From Liopterus haemorrhoidalis (lineage: Eukaryota; Arthropoda; Insecta; Coleoptera; Dytiscidae), in NCBI GenBank assembly GCA_963971575.1, contig OZ020611.1, positions 239,406,654 to 239,470,653 on the forward strand: DNA of 64,000 nt. Reading direction: 5' to 3'. Under the pieces are notes generated by a model that made no database searches, was not told the DNA's origin, and saw only the letters and a program-made list of their open reading frames with translations. Numbering within the stretch: position 1 is the first letter of the stretch; every line of letters begins with the position of its first letter. Below are positions 44,977 through 55,793 of this stretch, piece by piece. The position numbers and the translations under genes are program-made.

Positions 44977-45821
44977 GAAAATTATAACAATTAAAATTAT
45001 CTTTTGCGGTATCTAGAAACAGAAATCAAAACAATGATAGATTGTATTGTTTTTAACCATTAGAAAACAATATTTGGTGAATTTAGATAAGATTAATTTT
45101 CAGACAGTACTAAAATTTTCGAAATAGTTAAAAGGGATATTAGCTCAAGGTCATATTGTTCTAAATATAACTACGATTAGCAAAAAATAGAAAACAATTT
45201 TTGAAGAAGATTGAGACTCCGGGTGAAAACCTGAGACCTGGTCACCCTGGTCACAACCTTTGTTACGAATAAATTTTCAGAACTGTAAACGCTTTCGTTT
45301 AAGGTTAAAACTATCTACTAATTTTATCCACAAGTCTATAGTCGACTAATTTAAGAGCTGTGAAGGCAGCTTAACACAGCCCTTAGATGTAAATCCCGAG
45401 ACAACTGTTGTACAGTTTTGAACAATTTACCGCTCTATTAAAATTCTGATGTATTAAACAATAAATCAGTGTTACAACATAAAAATGTAAAACATAGTGC
45501 AATCTTTTTATCGTAAAAGGAAATGTGTCGTCATAGATTTTCGTAATCATAATTAATGATCATTGTAGTTGTAGTGTGCTACACGAAAAATCGACTGATG
45601 CTAAAAGAAAGTCATCTGTACGGTCAGTAACCTCGTAACGTACAAACGTACAGCGGGGACACACATTACTATTATTATAACAATTTTCAACTAGCCTACA
45701 ATTCGTTTCATGCACACTATGGTAAAAATATACATGAAACTAGGACGCATATTTTCAATATTAAAGCAGATATCTCCGATAAAATAAACTAATTTCAATT
45801 ATTTTCAACAGATTTTTTAGG
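44977..45821. other. unassigned spacer with one hAT-like end
   Basis: Only the fragment at 45207-45250 (GAGACTCCGGGTGAAAACC...GGTCACCCTGG) is recognised, as the right end of the CAGGGTGACC family. Nothing else. Confidence 0.35.
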
Positions 45822-45825
45822 TTAA

Positions 45826-46369
45826 GTGGGTTTTACACGATTCAATTTGTTGATCAATTAATTGAAAAAGTTGGCCTTCAATTAATTGATGTGTGTAAAG
45901 TGTAAAAATTTCGTCAATTAATTGATCAATTGACAAAAAATTTGATCAATTTATTTTGAAAATAGAACAAGTTCTATTTTTCGTCAATTTTTCATCAATG
46001 TTTTAGGGAATTCTAGGTATATTTTTATCTGTTAAGATATTGCTAACTGTTTAGTTGTAGCATAACCTCTAAATATATTGTTTGTGTTTCGTTTTCAAAT
46101 GTAACAGGACTGTGAAGTTCTAATTTACCATCATCTAGGTTATTTCTTTTGTTATTGTTCACAGCTCGTAATTTTGTGAAGGTTTTTTCAATATTTTCAT
46201 TCTGATAAATATGTCAACATGTTTTACAATTGGTAATGTAAAAGTTTTCAAAAATAATGATAAATAAATTGATGTGTGTAAAGTGATGTTTTGTTTCTAA
46301 GGTTACCAATAAATTGTTAAATTAATTGACATAAAACTTGATCAATTAATTGAACTGTGTAAAACCAAC
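45826..46369. mobile_element. TTAA-flanked MITE (piggyBac- or Kolobok-type)
   Basis: The ends GTGGGTTTTACACGATTCAA and TTGAACTGTGTAAAACCAAC are inverted. TTAA lies at 45822-45825 and 46370-46373. It contains several TTGATCAATTAATTGA-type palindromes. Related fragments occur near 21015-21055 and 29840-30020. No coding capacity. Confidence 0.75.
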
Positions 46370-46741
46370 TTAACTCAAAAAGAAAACTAATTATTATAAT
46401 TTATTACGTAATTTTTCTTAAAATATTTATTTGCCATAGTTGTGTAATTGATGTGGTTCGTTTGGACTTTATGGTACTAATTAACCTAAAAACTAAAATA
46501 TTTAGTTAGTTTGTTTTAATAGGAGTGTTCACATTGGCACGTGCATATGTATGTGCAGAGATTAATTCAGTTTTATGGCCGTGTATAAATAAATAAATCC
46601 AAAATAAACGAGACTTTGTTAGGACAATCAGACTTTATAACACCCAGCTATATCCCAAAATATACATTTTACTGTAAATATTATACAGCACCGGCATCAG
46701 GTATATGAGTTTTGATCAAAAATGCCTGGATTCTTCCTTCA

Positions 46742-47668
46742 TTTTTAGGGTTTTGTAGGTATGACCAAAATACCTTTATACCGTCATTTTGTCGTCTGTC
46801 TGTCTGTCTGTCTGTCTCTCTGTTCGGTAAAAATTGTAGCCAAACGGCTAAACCTAGAGAGTTGAAATTAGGCATGCTTATACAACTCTTTGACCCGCAC
46901 ATAGGAAAAATACTAAAACATCTAAAAAACATACCCCCCTAAAAATATAAACAAATATGTGCTCATCGAAAACAAAAATATTTTTTTAAAATTCTGAGTA
47001 GGGTATCAAATGAAAGCCCTTAGTACGTGGATTAACGATCAAATTTTTATTTTGGCAAAATAAATTATTTTGATGCGATTTTTGCCAAAAATGTGCAAAA
47101 AAAATTTTGTCCCACACCCTGTAGCCCAGATGGTTTAAACTAAAAATCTAAAAAAATTCTAAGTAATGTATATTGGTGTGAACCGAAATAGTACAACAGG
47201 AATTTTTGATCAGATTATGTTTTTGGAAAATAACGCATTTTTTGTGGTTTTTGGTTCACAAAGTACAAAAGTTATACCAATGTAAGACACTCACATGCAT
47301 GGCGTGCGATGGCGACATGCGTTAGAGCACTCTTAAACTGGCTGGAAAACGAAGGGTTTCGAGTTCGAGTACGGAGTGAATTTTATTTTTTCTGTTTTTT
47401 TTTTTGCATTTTTATTATGTTGAAATTATTTTGTCAAAATTCTAGTTATATTTTGACAAATGTTGTATTTAATTTTTAAGAGCGTAAATTTAATAACCAG
47501 TCTTATTATATGATTAACAGACGATAAATTATTTTAAAAATATCGTTCATTTTGCCGTGATTACTACAAAGTAAAATTTGTCCTACACACTCAGCATACC
47601 GCCTTCACTTATTATATACCTGCGAAACCCTGAAATGTGTGAATATGCACACTTCACATCAATTTTTT
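46742..47668 (+). mobile_element. Helentron-like family A, full-length, tRNA-like subtype 2
   Basis: TTTTTAGGGTTTTGTAGG start, GTCT tract at 46793-46816, core, tRNA-like block at 47301, distal part, hairpin and CATCAATTTTTT. The terminal T run is shared with the first base of the next element. Confidence 0.9.
47301..47380 (+). other. tRNA-like block, subtype 2 (decayed)
   Basis: It matches 35358-35440 but the A-box area is rearranged (GCGACATGCGTTAGAGCACT); the segment GAGTTCGAGTACGG at the B box is kept. Confidence 0.5.
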
Positions 47669-47960
47669 AGGAATTTGTACGTATGACCACCAAAAAACCC
47701 TTATAACGTCACTCATGTGTCTATCTGTCTGTCTGTACGGTATAAATTGTAGCCAAACAACTTAACATAAAAAGTTGAAATTTGGTATGCTTATACAACT
47801 CTTTGACCCACATATAGGAAAAATACTGAAAGTTCAAAAAACACATCCCGAGATATATTATATTTTTATATAATTATGTATTAAAAAAAATATATATTTT
47901 TTTAAAATTTTGAGTGGCATACCAAAAAATATGCCAAAGAAACACAACTGAATAATATAA
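47663..47960 (+). mobile_element. older family A 5' fragment
   Basis: It starts TTTTTTAGGAATTTGTACGT directly at the T run ending the previous copy, with two GTCT units and the GTTGAAATTTGGTATGC core. It fades before the minus-strand copy at 47976. A head-to-tail junction sharing one T run. Confidence 0.65.
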
Positions 47961-47975
47961 AAATATGTAATTAAT

Positions 47976-48929
47976 AAAAAAATTATGTGAAGTGTGAATC
48001 TTCACACATATCTGGGTTTTGCAGGTATTTAGTAACTGAATGATAATTATTTGGGATGCCAAAACAAATTTTATGTCAAAATATTTTTTTATGAATTTTA
48101 ATTCGAATACCTAATACCATTATTTAAGTTTCTAAATATGTACAGTATTTTATTTATACAGCAAGATTCGTAAGATTTTTAAAATTGCGCCTATGGCTTC
48201 CATTGGTTGCTTATATCATAAGTCCCGCCCTCTGATTTCGTCAAACAGAATTAAATTATAATTTCAACACTTCCCACTGGTTATTAAATTTACGCTTTTA
48301 AAAAATAAATGCAACATTTACCAAAATATAACTAGAATTTTGACAAAATAATTTAAACAAAATAGAAATGCAAAAAAACAGGATTCGAACTCTGCAACGT
48401 TGGCACTGCAATTTACAAAGTGCGTTACGAAACCATCTGAGCTACCAGAGTTTCTTATCTGAAGTGTTACATAGCGAATTAAATATTTAACATATTTTAG
48501 TTAAAAACACAAAAAATGCGTTATTTTCCGAAAACATAATCTGATCAAAAATTCCTGTTGTACTATTCCGGTTCACACCAATGTACATTACTTAGAATTT
48601 TTTCAGATTTTTAGTTTAAACCATCTGGGCTACAGGGTGTGGGACAAAAATTTTTTTGCACAATTTTGGCAAAAATCGCATCAAAATAATTTATTTTGCA
48701 AAAATAAAATTTTGATCGTTAATCCACGTACTAAGGGCTTTCATTTGATACCCTACTCAGAATTTTAAAAAAATATTTTTTTTTTGATGAGCACATTTTT
48801 GTTTATATTTTTAGGGGGATATGTTTTTTAGATGTTTTAGTATTTTACCTATGTGTGGGTCAAAGAGTTGTATAAGCATGCCAAATTTCAACTCTCTAGG
48901 TTTAGCCGTTTGGCTACAATTTTTACCGA

Positions 48930-48975
<46 letters not shown>

Positions 48976-49027
48976 GACAAAATGACGGTATAAGGGTTTT
49001 TTGGTCATACCTACAAAACCCTAAAAA
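47976..49027 (-). mobile_element. Helentron-like family A, full-length, tRNA-like subtype 3
   Basis: On the minus strand: TTTTTAGGGTTTTGTAGG (49027), about ten GTCT units (48931-48974), core, tRNA-like block (48379-48451), GGGCGGGACTTATGA-type distal part, CTGCAAAACCCAGATATG, a hairpin with one mismatch and a T run. Its distal part matches the subtype 4 copies. Confidence 0.9.
48379..48451 (-). other. tRNA-like block, subtype 3 (best preserved)
   Basis: Read on the minus strand, a canonical A box GGTAGCTCAGATGG (about 48447-48434) and a canonical B box GAGTTCGAATCC (48392-48381) stand about 40 nt apart in a 73-nt block. GCACT and AGTGC can pair around an 11-nt loop holding TTTGTAAA (Thr-like). 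The acceptor stem is poor, so I call it tRNA-like, not a tRNA gene. Confidence 0.7.
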
Positions 49028-49335
49028 TTAAATATTTGTTTAAAATTTTGAGTGTGGTATCAAATTAAACCTCTTAATGCGTGGATAAACATGCAAATAT
49101 TTATTTTTCCCAGAGGTATTGTACTAAAAGTTGAAAAAGATCTCCAACATGTACATTGATGGGAACCAGAATAGTTTAATAGGAATTTATGATTAAATAA
49201 GTTTTTCGTTTTTTTTTTTTTTTTTTTTTGTTGAAAAAATAATATTTTTTTAAAATTTAAATAAACAACTGTCAACCATGTGTCAAAAATCTTTTGTTCG
49301 AAAATGATTATCTAAAAATCAGAAGATGCACACTG
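49028..49335 (+). mobile_element. old family A' fragment
   Basis: Diverged core (GAGTGTGGTATCAAATTAAA, AACATGTACATTGATGGGAA) follows immediately after the minus-strand copy. It may be the other half of the 47663 fragment. Confidence 0.45.
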
Positions 49336-50013
49336 ATGGTTAGTTAGTTCATATTTTTGGTGCACAGCAACACAGGCTATTTGCGCCTAACGCAGCCCTT
49401 CTAAATGACTATATATTATACTATAAATTAAAAACAATAAATTAAACAATAAATAAAATTAATAAATATATGCATACTCAATAAAAGAAATCTTGCACAG
49501 ACAAACACAGATAAAAAAGATAAAAGGTCTGTTCGAAGAATTGAACAGACGCAGGATGATGGTAAGAAGCTGTAAAGGGGCCAATTACTATCGAATGTCA
49601 CAGTCTAGAAATAGTAGAAATAGAACACATAAAATAAGGTGCAAGACTTACATATATATACTCAAATATAACCGAAAGTTCGAATGCATACTGATGGGAA
49701 CCGAAATGGATCAACAGGAATTTTTGATCAGTTTAGTTTTCTGGAATCGCATCAAAAGGAGCTCATAAGACGTAGATTAAGGAACGATTTTTTTTTTTGT
49801 TTTTTTAATTTGGCTTGCAATTCTCAAAGGCTTGAGCCCCCGAGCTAAAAAACACCTGTTTTTTGTCAAAATTCAAGTAATGACGTTTTGTTTATTAGTT
49901 GATTTTATTACTTGTTTTTTAGTTGTGAAGACCTAAATAAAATGTTTTTGGCCAGCACTTGATGCTGGGTAATTTCCCGGTTCTCACACTTTTAAAAGAA
50001 TTTTGCCTCCTGA
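49336..50013. other. mixed relics
   Basis: It holds the reverse copy of the 2530-type retroelement core at about 49340-49395 and a short family A' piece at 49680-49780 (GATGGGAACCGAAATGGATC). Nothing else recognised. Confidence 0.35.
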
Positions 50014-50020
50014 TAACGAT

Positions 50021-50349
50021 AACTCTGAATTTATTGAGAAAGGACAACTAGAAGATACGACCTTTTCTTTCAAAAATTTGAGGGCGACTGCTTTTAATCC
50101 CTAATGAAGAACACCTAGCAATTGACGAGCAAATAATAAGGAATCATTTTCTTTCGTAACATAATGTAGAATCATAATGTTCCATGTATGGCACAAACCC
50201 TAAATTATTATTTTAACTATTACTTTTTCATAAAAATAATAATTAATATTTTAAATATATTTTTTTAATTAATTTTTCTATCAATAAGAACCAATTCCTA
50301 ATGCCCATGAATTATTTCAGCCAAAAATAAAAATTCATGCAGTAAAGTG
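50021..50349 (+). mobile_element. piggyBac relic, copy 2 (5' truncated)
   Basis: Nearly identical to the right two-thirds of 38081-38589, beginning in the NDNSEF part of the transposase fragment and ending CATGCAGTAAAGTG before TTAA (50350-50353). Confidence 0.8.
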
Positions 50350-50666
50350 TTAAATATATAATAAAGTATAATAATATAATAATAGATACACTTCCTTGAA
50401 ATGAGGAAGATAAAATAATATAGGTTAAGTAGATAAAATTTTGCCATCCTTCAAATTAACACCTGATTACGGGCGATATTTATACTCTCACCTTATCTGA
50501 CCTACAAATTGGTAATGCCCATAAAACAATTAAACATGATTTGGAACAATTGACCTTGTGATCTTAAGATCTGTGAACTGCCACTACTAGTGACGTCATG
50601 CGTTCCACTGTCCTATGAAATCAAAAAATACATACATATGGACATACACGCATCGCAGCTTTTATA

Positions 50667-51935
50667 CAAGGTGTCTCAAAAGAAATTTTATATTTATTTA
50701 GCTTACTGCGTGAACGCAACGTATCCGAGGGGCGCGGGGGTTATGTTAATCGGTAGCATGGCTTTTAGGGAATTCAGTCGCTATGGAGCGTTTCTCGGGA
50801 GCAGACCGCGCGTTATGCGTGCGAGAGTTTTACAAAAACGGTGATTCGGCGACTGTAGCGCGTAGAAAATTCTGCAGCATTCGACATTGGGTTAAAAAGT
50901 TTGAAGAGACTGGTACAACGCTGGATAAATCAAAATCCGGGCGACCTAGGTCATCAAGAACGGTAGAAAACGTGGAGAATGTTAATCAGTCTGTTCGTGA
51001 CGACCCGAACCTTTCAATTCGGAAGCGCGCAAGTGCTTAAAATGTGCATAGATCATCATTACATCGCATTATGCACAAAGACCTAAAGCTGCACCCCTAC
51101 AAAATTCAATTGGTGCAAGAATTAAAGCCCCAAGATGCCAGTCAGAGGCTTAATTTCGTAAATCAGGTGATTGAGCGATTTTCAACGTTTACCAACATTT
51201 TGTTTTCGGATGAAGCTCATTTTCATCTTAATGGCCACGTAAATAAGCAGAACTGCCGCTACTGGAGTGCAACGAATCCGAAACGCAAACATCAGAAACC
51301 CCTACATTCGCCTAAAGTGACCGTATGGGCTGCGATGTCGGCGCGAGGAATTATCGGCCCTTACTTTTTTGAAGACGAAAGGGGGCGTGCAGTTACAGTG
51401 AATTCAGAGCGTTATGTGGAGATGTTAGACAACTTCTTGGTACCTGAACTGCAAAACTTTCCTGGCTATAACCAAAGAACATGGTTCCAACAGGACGGAG
51501 CAACTTCACACACGTCCAATATGTCTCTGCCACGTGTTCGTGAAATTTTCTCAGACAAATTGATCTCCCGGAGAGGTGACATAAATTGGCCTCCACGCAG
51601 TCCAGATTTAAACCCTATGGACTTTTTCCTATGGGGTTATCTTAAATCTAAAGTTTACGCCAATAAACCGACTTCACTGGCGCATTTGAAAGAAAATATC
51701 CGTCACGAAATGGCAGCCATCCCTGAGTCCACCTGCCGAGACGTCATAAGTAATTTTACTGTTCGATTAAATGAGTGCCGAGAACGCGAGGGTCTACATT
51801 TAGACGATATTATTTTTAAGAAATAAATCCCCAAAAAGTGTATTTTAATAATTAATAAACATTTTTTCTATATACGGCTTATTTTTTTTTTTTTTATCGA
51901 TCCACTAAATATAAAATTTCTTTTGAGACACCTTG
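50667..51935 (+). mobile_element. Tc1/mariner-superfamily element, copy 2
   Basis: It starts CAAGGTGTCTCAAAAGAAAT and closes with the inverted end. TA is duplicated at 50665-50666 and 51936-51937. 1269 bp, 39 bp shorter than copy 1, mostly because of a 45-bp deletion in the coding region. Confidence 0.95.
50783..51826 (+). pseudogene. Tc1/mariner-superfamily transposase (copy 2), nonsense-mutated
   Basis: Same protein as copy 1 from its ATG (MERFSGADRAL). Fifteen codons are missing after RRKFCSIR. The deleted stretch in copy 1 is bounded by ATTCGA on both sides. At 51038-51040 a TAA replaces the TTA (Leu) of copy 1, after KRASA. The frame then stays open, in the same phase, to the stop at 51824-51826. 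The catalytic part is well kept: DEAHFHLNG, FQQDGATSHT, PPRSPDLNPMDF, and the C-terminus NFTVRLNECREREGLHLDDI that copy 1 lost. Without readthrough the product would lack the catalytic domain; translation from a later start would lack DNA binding. Confidence 0.9.
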
Positions 51936-51937
51936 TA

Positions 51938-52628
51938 TATTCTTTATTGTAGTATCTTTATTGTAGAATGGAATCAAATATTCATATGTGCTTAATAATA
52001 ATTCAGAATGTACGTCTGCGCAGACAGTTCAAAACTAGTAATTTCCTGACGCTTACTTAAGATTAAAATTACCGTAGCAGATGGCAGTACCGGAGATTTT
52101 AACATCTAGTGTGAAAGCCGATGTGAAAGATCTGTGGACTTTAAGTTCAATTATCTTAAAGTTGTAGTGAAAAGGGTATAAGAGATATCGCTAAATAAAA
52201 ATTCTAATACAATGTTTCATATGTTCTATAAAAAAGTGAACACCCGGTATATGGCGATACGCACACACAGAACAGACACGGAGATACGGGTGTCATTGTT
52301 AATCAGACAAAATGTCAATCATTGATTGAATGAGAAAGGAGATTGGGTTACGTCAAAATTAGAACGATTTTTATAGATTTCAGCTCGAGATTGAATGTGA
52401 TTTTGTTCCCTTACTTTGAGATTGCGAAATAAAGAAAGTTAGATGATGAGAACTTTTCTAACAGATCTGCATATTTAAATTAATCGTTCAAATCACAAAT
52501 CAGATACGACCAAATAAGAAACCTTACAACTTAAATTGGGAGGATTGAATTTCCAAAAATGAACGCTGACTTAATTAAATTGAAGCTATGTTTATTAACG
52601 CTTATAAAGTAAAAAGTCCATTTAATTA
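51938..52628. other. unassigned spacer
   Basis: No gene recognised. Confidence 0.3.
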
Positions 52629-52721
52629 TCATGTGAATTGTGAATTTTCACACATTTCAGGATTTCGGAGGTATCTAGCAAGTAATATTTCTGGCAGAAA
52701 GCCTGGCAAAATTAACGATAC

Positions 52722-52755
52722 AGTGGGGCCTCGTACAGCGAACTTAATTCGTTCC
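52722..52755 (+). mobile_element. pogo-like terminal fragment
   Basis: CAGTGGGGCCTCGTACAGCG followed by AACTTAATTCG resembles the terminal repeat of pogo/Tigger elements (CAGTxxxxCCTCG). No partner end found with certainty. Confidence 0.35.
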
Positions 52756-53099
52756 ACGTACTGCTTCGTGGTATGAAAGGTTCGTTGTACAAAACGCAGG
52801 TTCCTATAGTACACTATAGGACTTAAATTAATTGATATATGACCCCCCCCAATTTTAAAAAACACTGTTTACATACAAACTTTATTTGGCAAACTTTATT
52901 ATGGGCAAAAATCCAAGCCCATGCATGCATGTTTGCCCGTTGCATTTTATGGAAAGTGATTTTTTACGTCCAAAAAAAGACAAGAAAAAGACAGAAAAAA
53001 AGCATTTATCGCACCCAAAATTTGCCTAAATCATCAGTTGATATATTAAAAGGTCCTTCTACTTTTTCAGGCAGAGATATTAATTTTTACTAATATATT

Positions 53100-53984
53100 T
53101 ACCATATTTTAGTTGTTATTATATTGACAGACAGTCAAAAAGAATTAAAAATACAATGAAAAACTAAAAATAACCTTGAAATTTCTTTAGAATAGTATAT
53201 TATTACATATCTTGTAAATCGTAGATTATCTTTAAATTAAAAAAAAAGCTCGGAAAACAGGAAAAATACAACCCGTGTTCATTTTCACCATGTAAGCAAA
53301 TACACGAATAACAGTTTAATATGGCTTTCGAGTGTTCCAGCTTTGCCGCATACGGCGCTGCGATCTAAAAAAGTTTCCCCTATGATGTCACTGTCATTGG
53401 CCGGTTAAAGACGTCATGGTCCATTTTACGTGGCAAAACCTGTCATTGACCGGTCGTTGTTAACACTACCCGCTATTCGGTCATTCGCCGTAACATATAC
53501 AGTGAGATCATTAATTTCTGAGCGTTACGTAACGGTAAACAATGAGTGCGACGCATTTTGAGATTTTAAGGAGTGCCGGAAGCTAAAAAAGTAAATAACC
53601 ACTGTAATTCGAGGTGAAGAGTACGGAAGTCTTACGCCACTCTGTCTGTTTGAATCTATTGAAATAACAATCTTATCTATAATATAATGCGCACTATACA
53701 CTTGTACATCTTTTCATGTTTATTTTATACATTAAGATAGCATTCTTTAGATTATATACACAAAAATTTGCACGTGTATCTCTAAACAGCGCTCCGACAG
53801 ACATTACTAACACTACTTTTCTTTAGTCTTTTTAACTTGTGATTATTCAATATTTCAGTTATGTCATACCAGACTAATTTTATCTCGGATATGTGTTACT
53901 TCGGTTATCGCAAATTGGGTCTAGGTTGAGTAATCTTTTATCCGAAACGGTTAGGACAGAATCAAGAATTGCTTTTGTATTGGT
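53100..53984. other. unassigned insertion-rich spacer
   Basis: It lies between recognisable parts of the old family A' copy, so it is probably inserted sequence. No ends or coding motifs recognised. Confidence 0.3.
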
Positions 53985-54196
53985 TATAATATACATTACT
54001 CAGAATTTTAGATTAAACCTTCTGGAAAATAGGGTGGGGCACAAAAGATTTTCTACACATTTCTGGCAAAAATTTCATATACTGCGTTATAAAGTGCAGG
54101 ACAAGAGTATTTTTTAGCACATTTTTTGCTAGAATTCTGCTAAACTAAATCAATTTAAAAAACTACTTTTATTTCCTTAATCTACGTTTTACGAGC

Positions 54197-54248
54197 TTTT
54201 TAGGGTTTTGTAGGTATGACCAAAAAACCCTTATACCGTCATTTTGTC

Positions 54249-54282
<34 letters not shown>

Positions 54283-55269
54283 TCGGTAAAAATTGTAGCC
54301 AAACGGCTAAACCTAGAGAGTTGAAATTTGGCATGCTTGTACAACTTTTTGACCCGCACATAGGAAAAATACTAAAACATCTAAAAAACATATCCCCCTA
54401 AAAATATAAACAAATATGTGCTCATCGAAAAAAAAATATATATTTTTTTAAAATTCTGATTAGGGTATCAAATGAAAGCTCTTAGTACGTGGATTAACGA
54501 TCAAAATTTTATTTTTTCAAAATAAATTATTTTGACGCGATTTTTGCCGAAATTGTGCAAAAAAATTTTTGTCCCACACCCTGTAGCCCAGATGGTTTAA
54601 ACTAAAAATCTGAAAAAATTCGAAGTAATGTACATTGGTGTGAACGGGAATAGTAACAGGAATTTTTGATCAGATTATGTTTTCGGAAAATAATGCATTT
54701 TTTGTGTTTTTAACCAAAATATGTTAAATATTTAATTCGCTATGTAACCCAGCAGATAAGCCAGTGCTCATAGCGATGTGCGTTTAGTCATTGATTTTCT
54801 AATTTGCTAAACAGGTAACTTGCGATCTAGAGTTCGAATCCTGTCAGTTTTACATTTTTTTTTGCAGTTTTCTTTTGTTTAGATAATTTTGTCAAAATTC
54901 TAGTTATATTTTGGTAAATGTTGCATTTAATTTTTAAAAGCGTAAATTTAATAACCAGTGAGAAGTGTTGAAATTATAATTTAATGCTATGTTTGATGTA
55001 TACGAAATCAGAGGGCGGGGCTAATGATTTAAGCAACCAATAGAAGCCATAGGCGCAATTTCCAAAATGTTACTGAACCTTGCTATATAAATAAAATACT
55101 GCACATATTTAGAAACTTAAATAATGGTATTAGGCATTCGAATTAAAATTCATAAAAAAATATTTTGACATAAAATTTGTTTTGGCATCCCAAATAATCA
55201 TCATTCAGTTACTAAATACCTGCAAAACCCTGAAATGTGTGAAAATTCACACTTCACATCAATTTTTTT
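54197..55269 (+). mobile_element. Helentron-like family A, full-length, tRNA-like subtype 4
   Basis: TTTTTAGGGTTTTGTAGG start, about eight GTCT units, core, tRNA-like block, CAGAGGGCGGGGCTAATG distal part, hairpin GTGTGAAAATTCACAC and CATCAATTTTTTT. Inserted in the T run of the older minus-strand copy. Confidence 0.9.
54750..54847 (+). other. tRNA-like block, subtype 4
   Basis: Canonical B box GAGTTCGAATCC at 54830-54841; A box not clear. Sister of 10270-10358. Confidence 0.5.
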
Positions 55270-55793
55270 ATATCATACAACAAATTTTAATATAAAATAG
55301 TAATTATTTTTTTCAATAACACAAAAAATTCGATATATTTCAAAAAACTAATCTGATCAAATATTTCTGTTAAACTATTCCGGTTCCCATCAATGTACAT
55401 TATTGAGAATTTTTTCAGATTTTTAGATAAACCCTTCTAGAAAATTGAATTAGGGACAAAAGATTTTGGACACATTTTTGACAAAAATATTATAAAAATA
55501 TTAGATTTTTAAAAAATAAAATTTTGTTGTATTATCTATGCATTGAGAGGATTCATTTGATGCCCCATACAAAATTTTAAAAAATATATATATTTTTTCT
55601 TAAATACATATTTGTTTATATTTTTCCCGCGATGTGTTATTTTGAACTCTCTAAGTTTTCTTATATGTGGGTCAAAGAGTTGTACAAGCCTGCCAAATTT
55701 CAGCTTTCTATGTTCTGCTGTTAGGCCACAATTTCTATCGTACAGACAGACAGACAGTCACATGAGGAACGTTATAAGGATTTTTTGGTCATA

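Noticed and set aside
48379..48451. A genuine tRNA gene at the best tRNA-like block
   Set aside because: A and B boxes are good, but the acceptor stem does not pair, the anticodon loop is too long, and the block sits in a repeated element.
49493..49768. 91-codon frame
   Set aside because: Lys/Arg-rich without motif, overlapping a family A' fragment.
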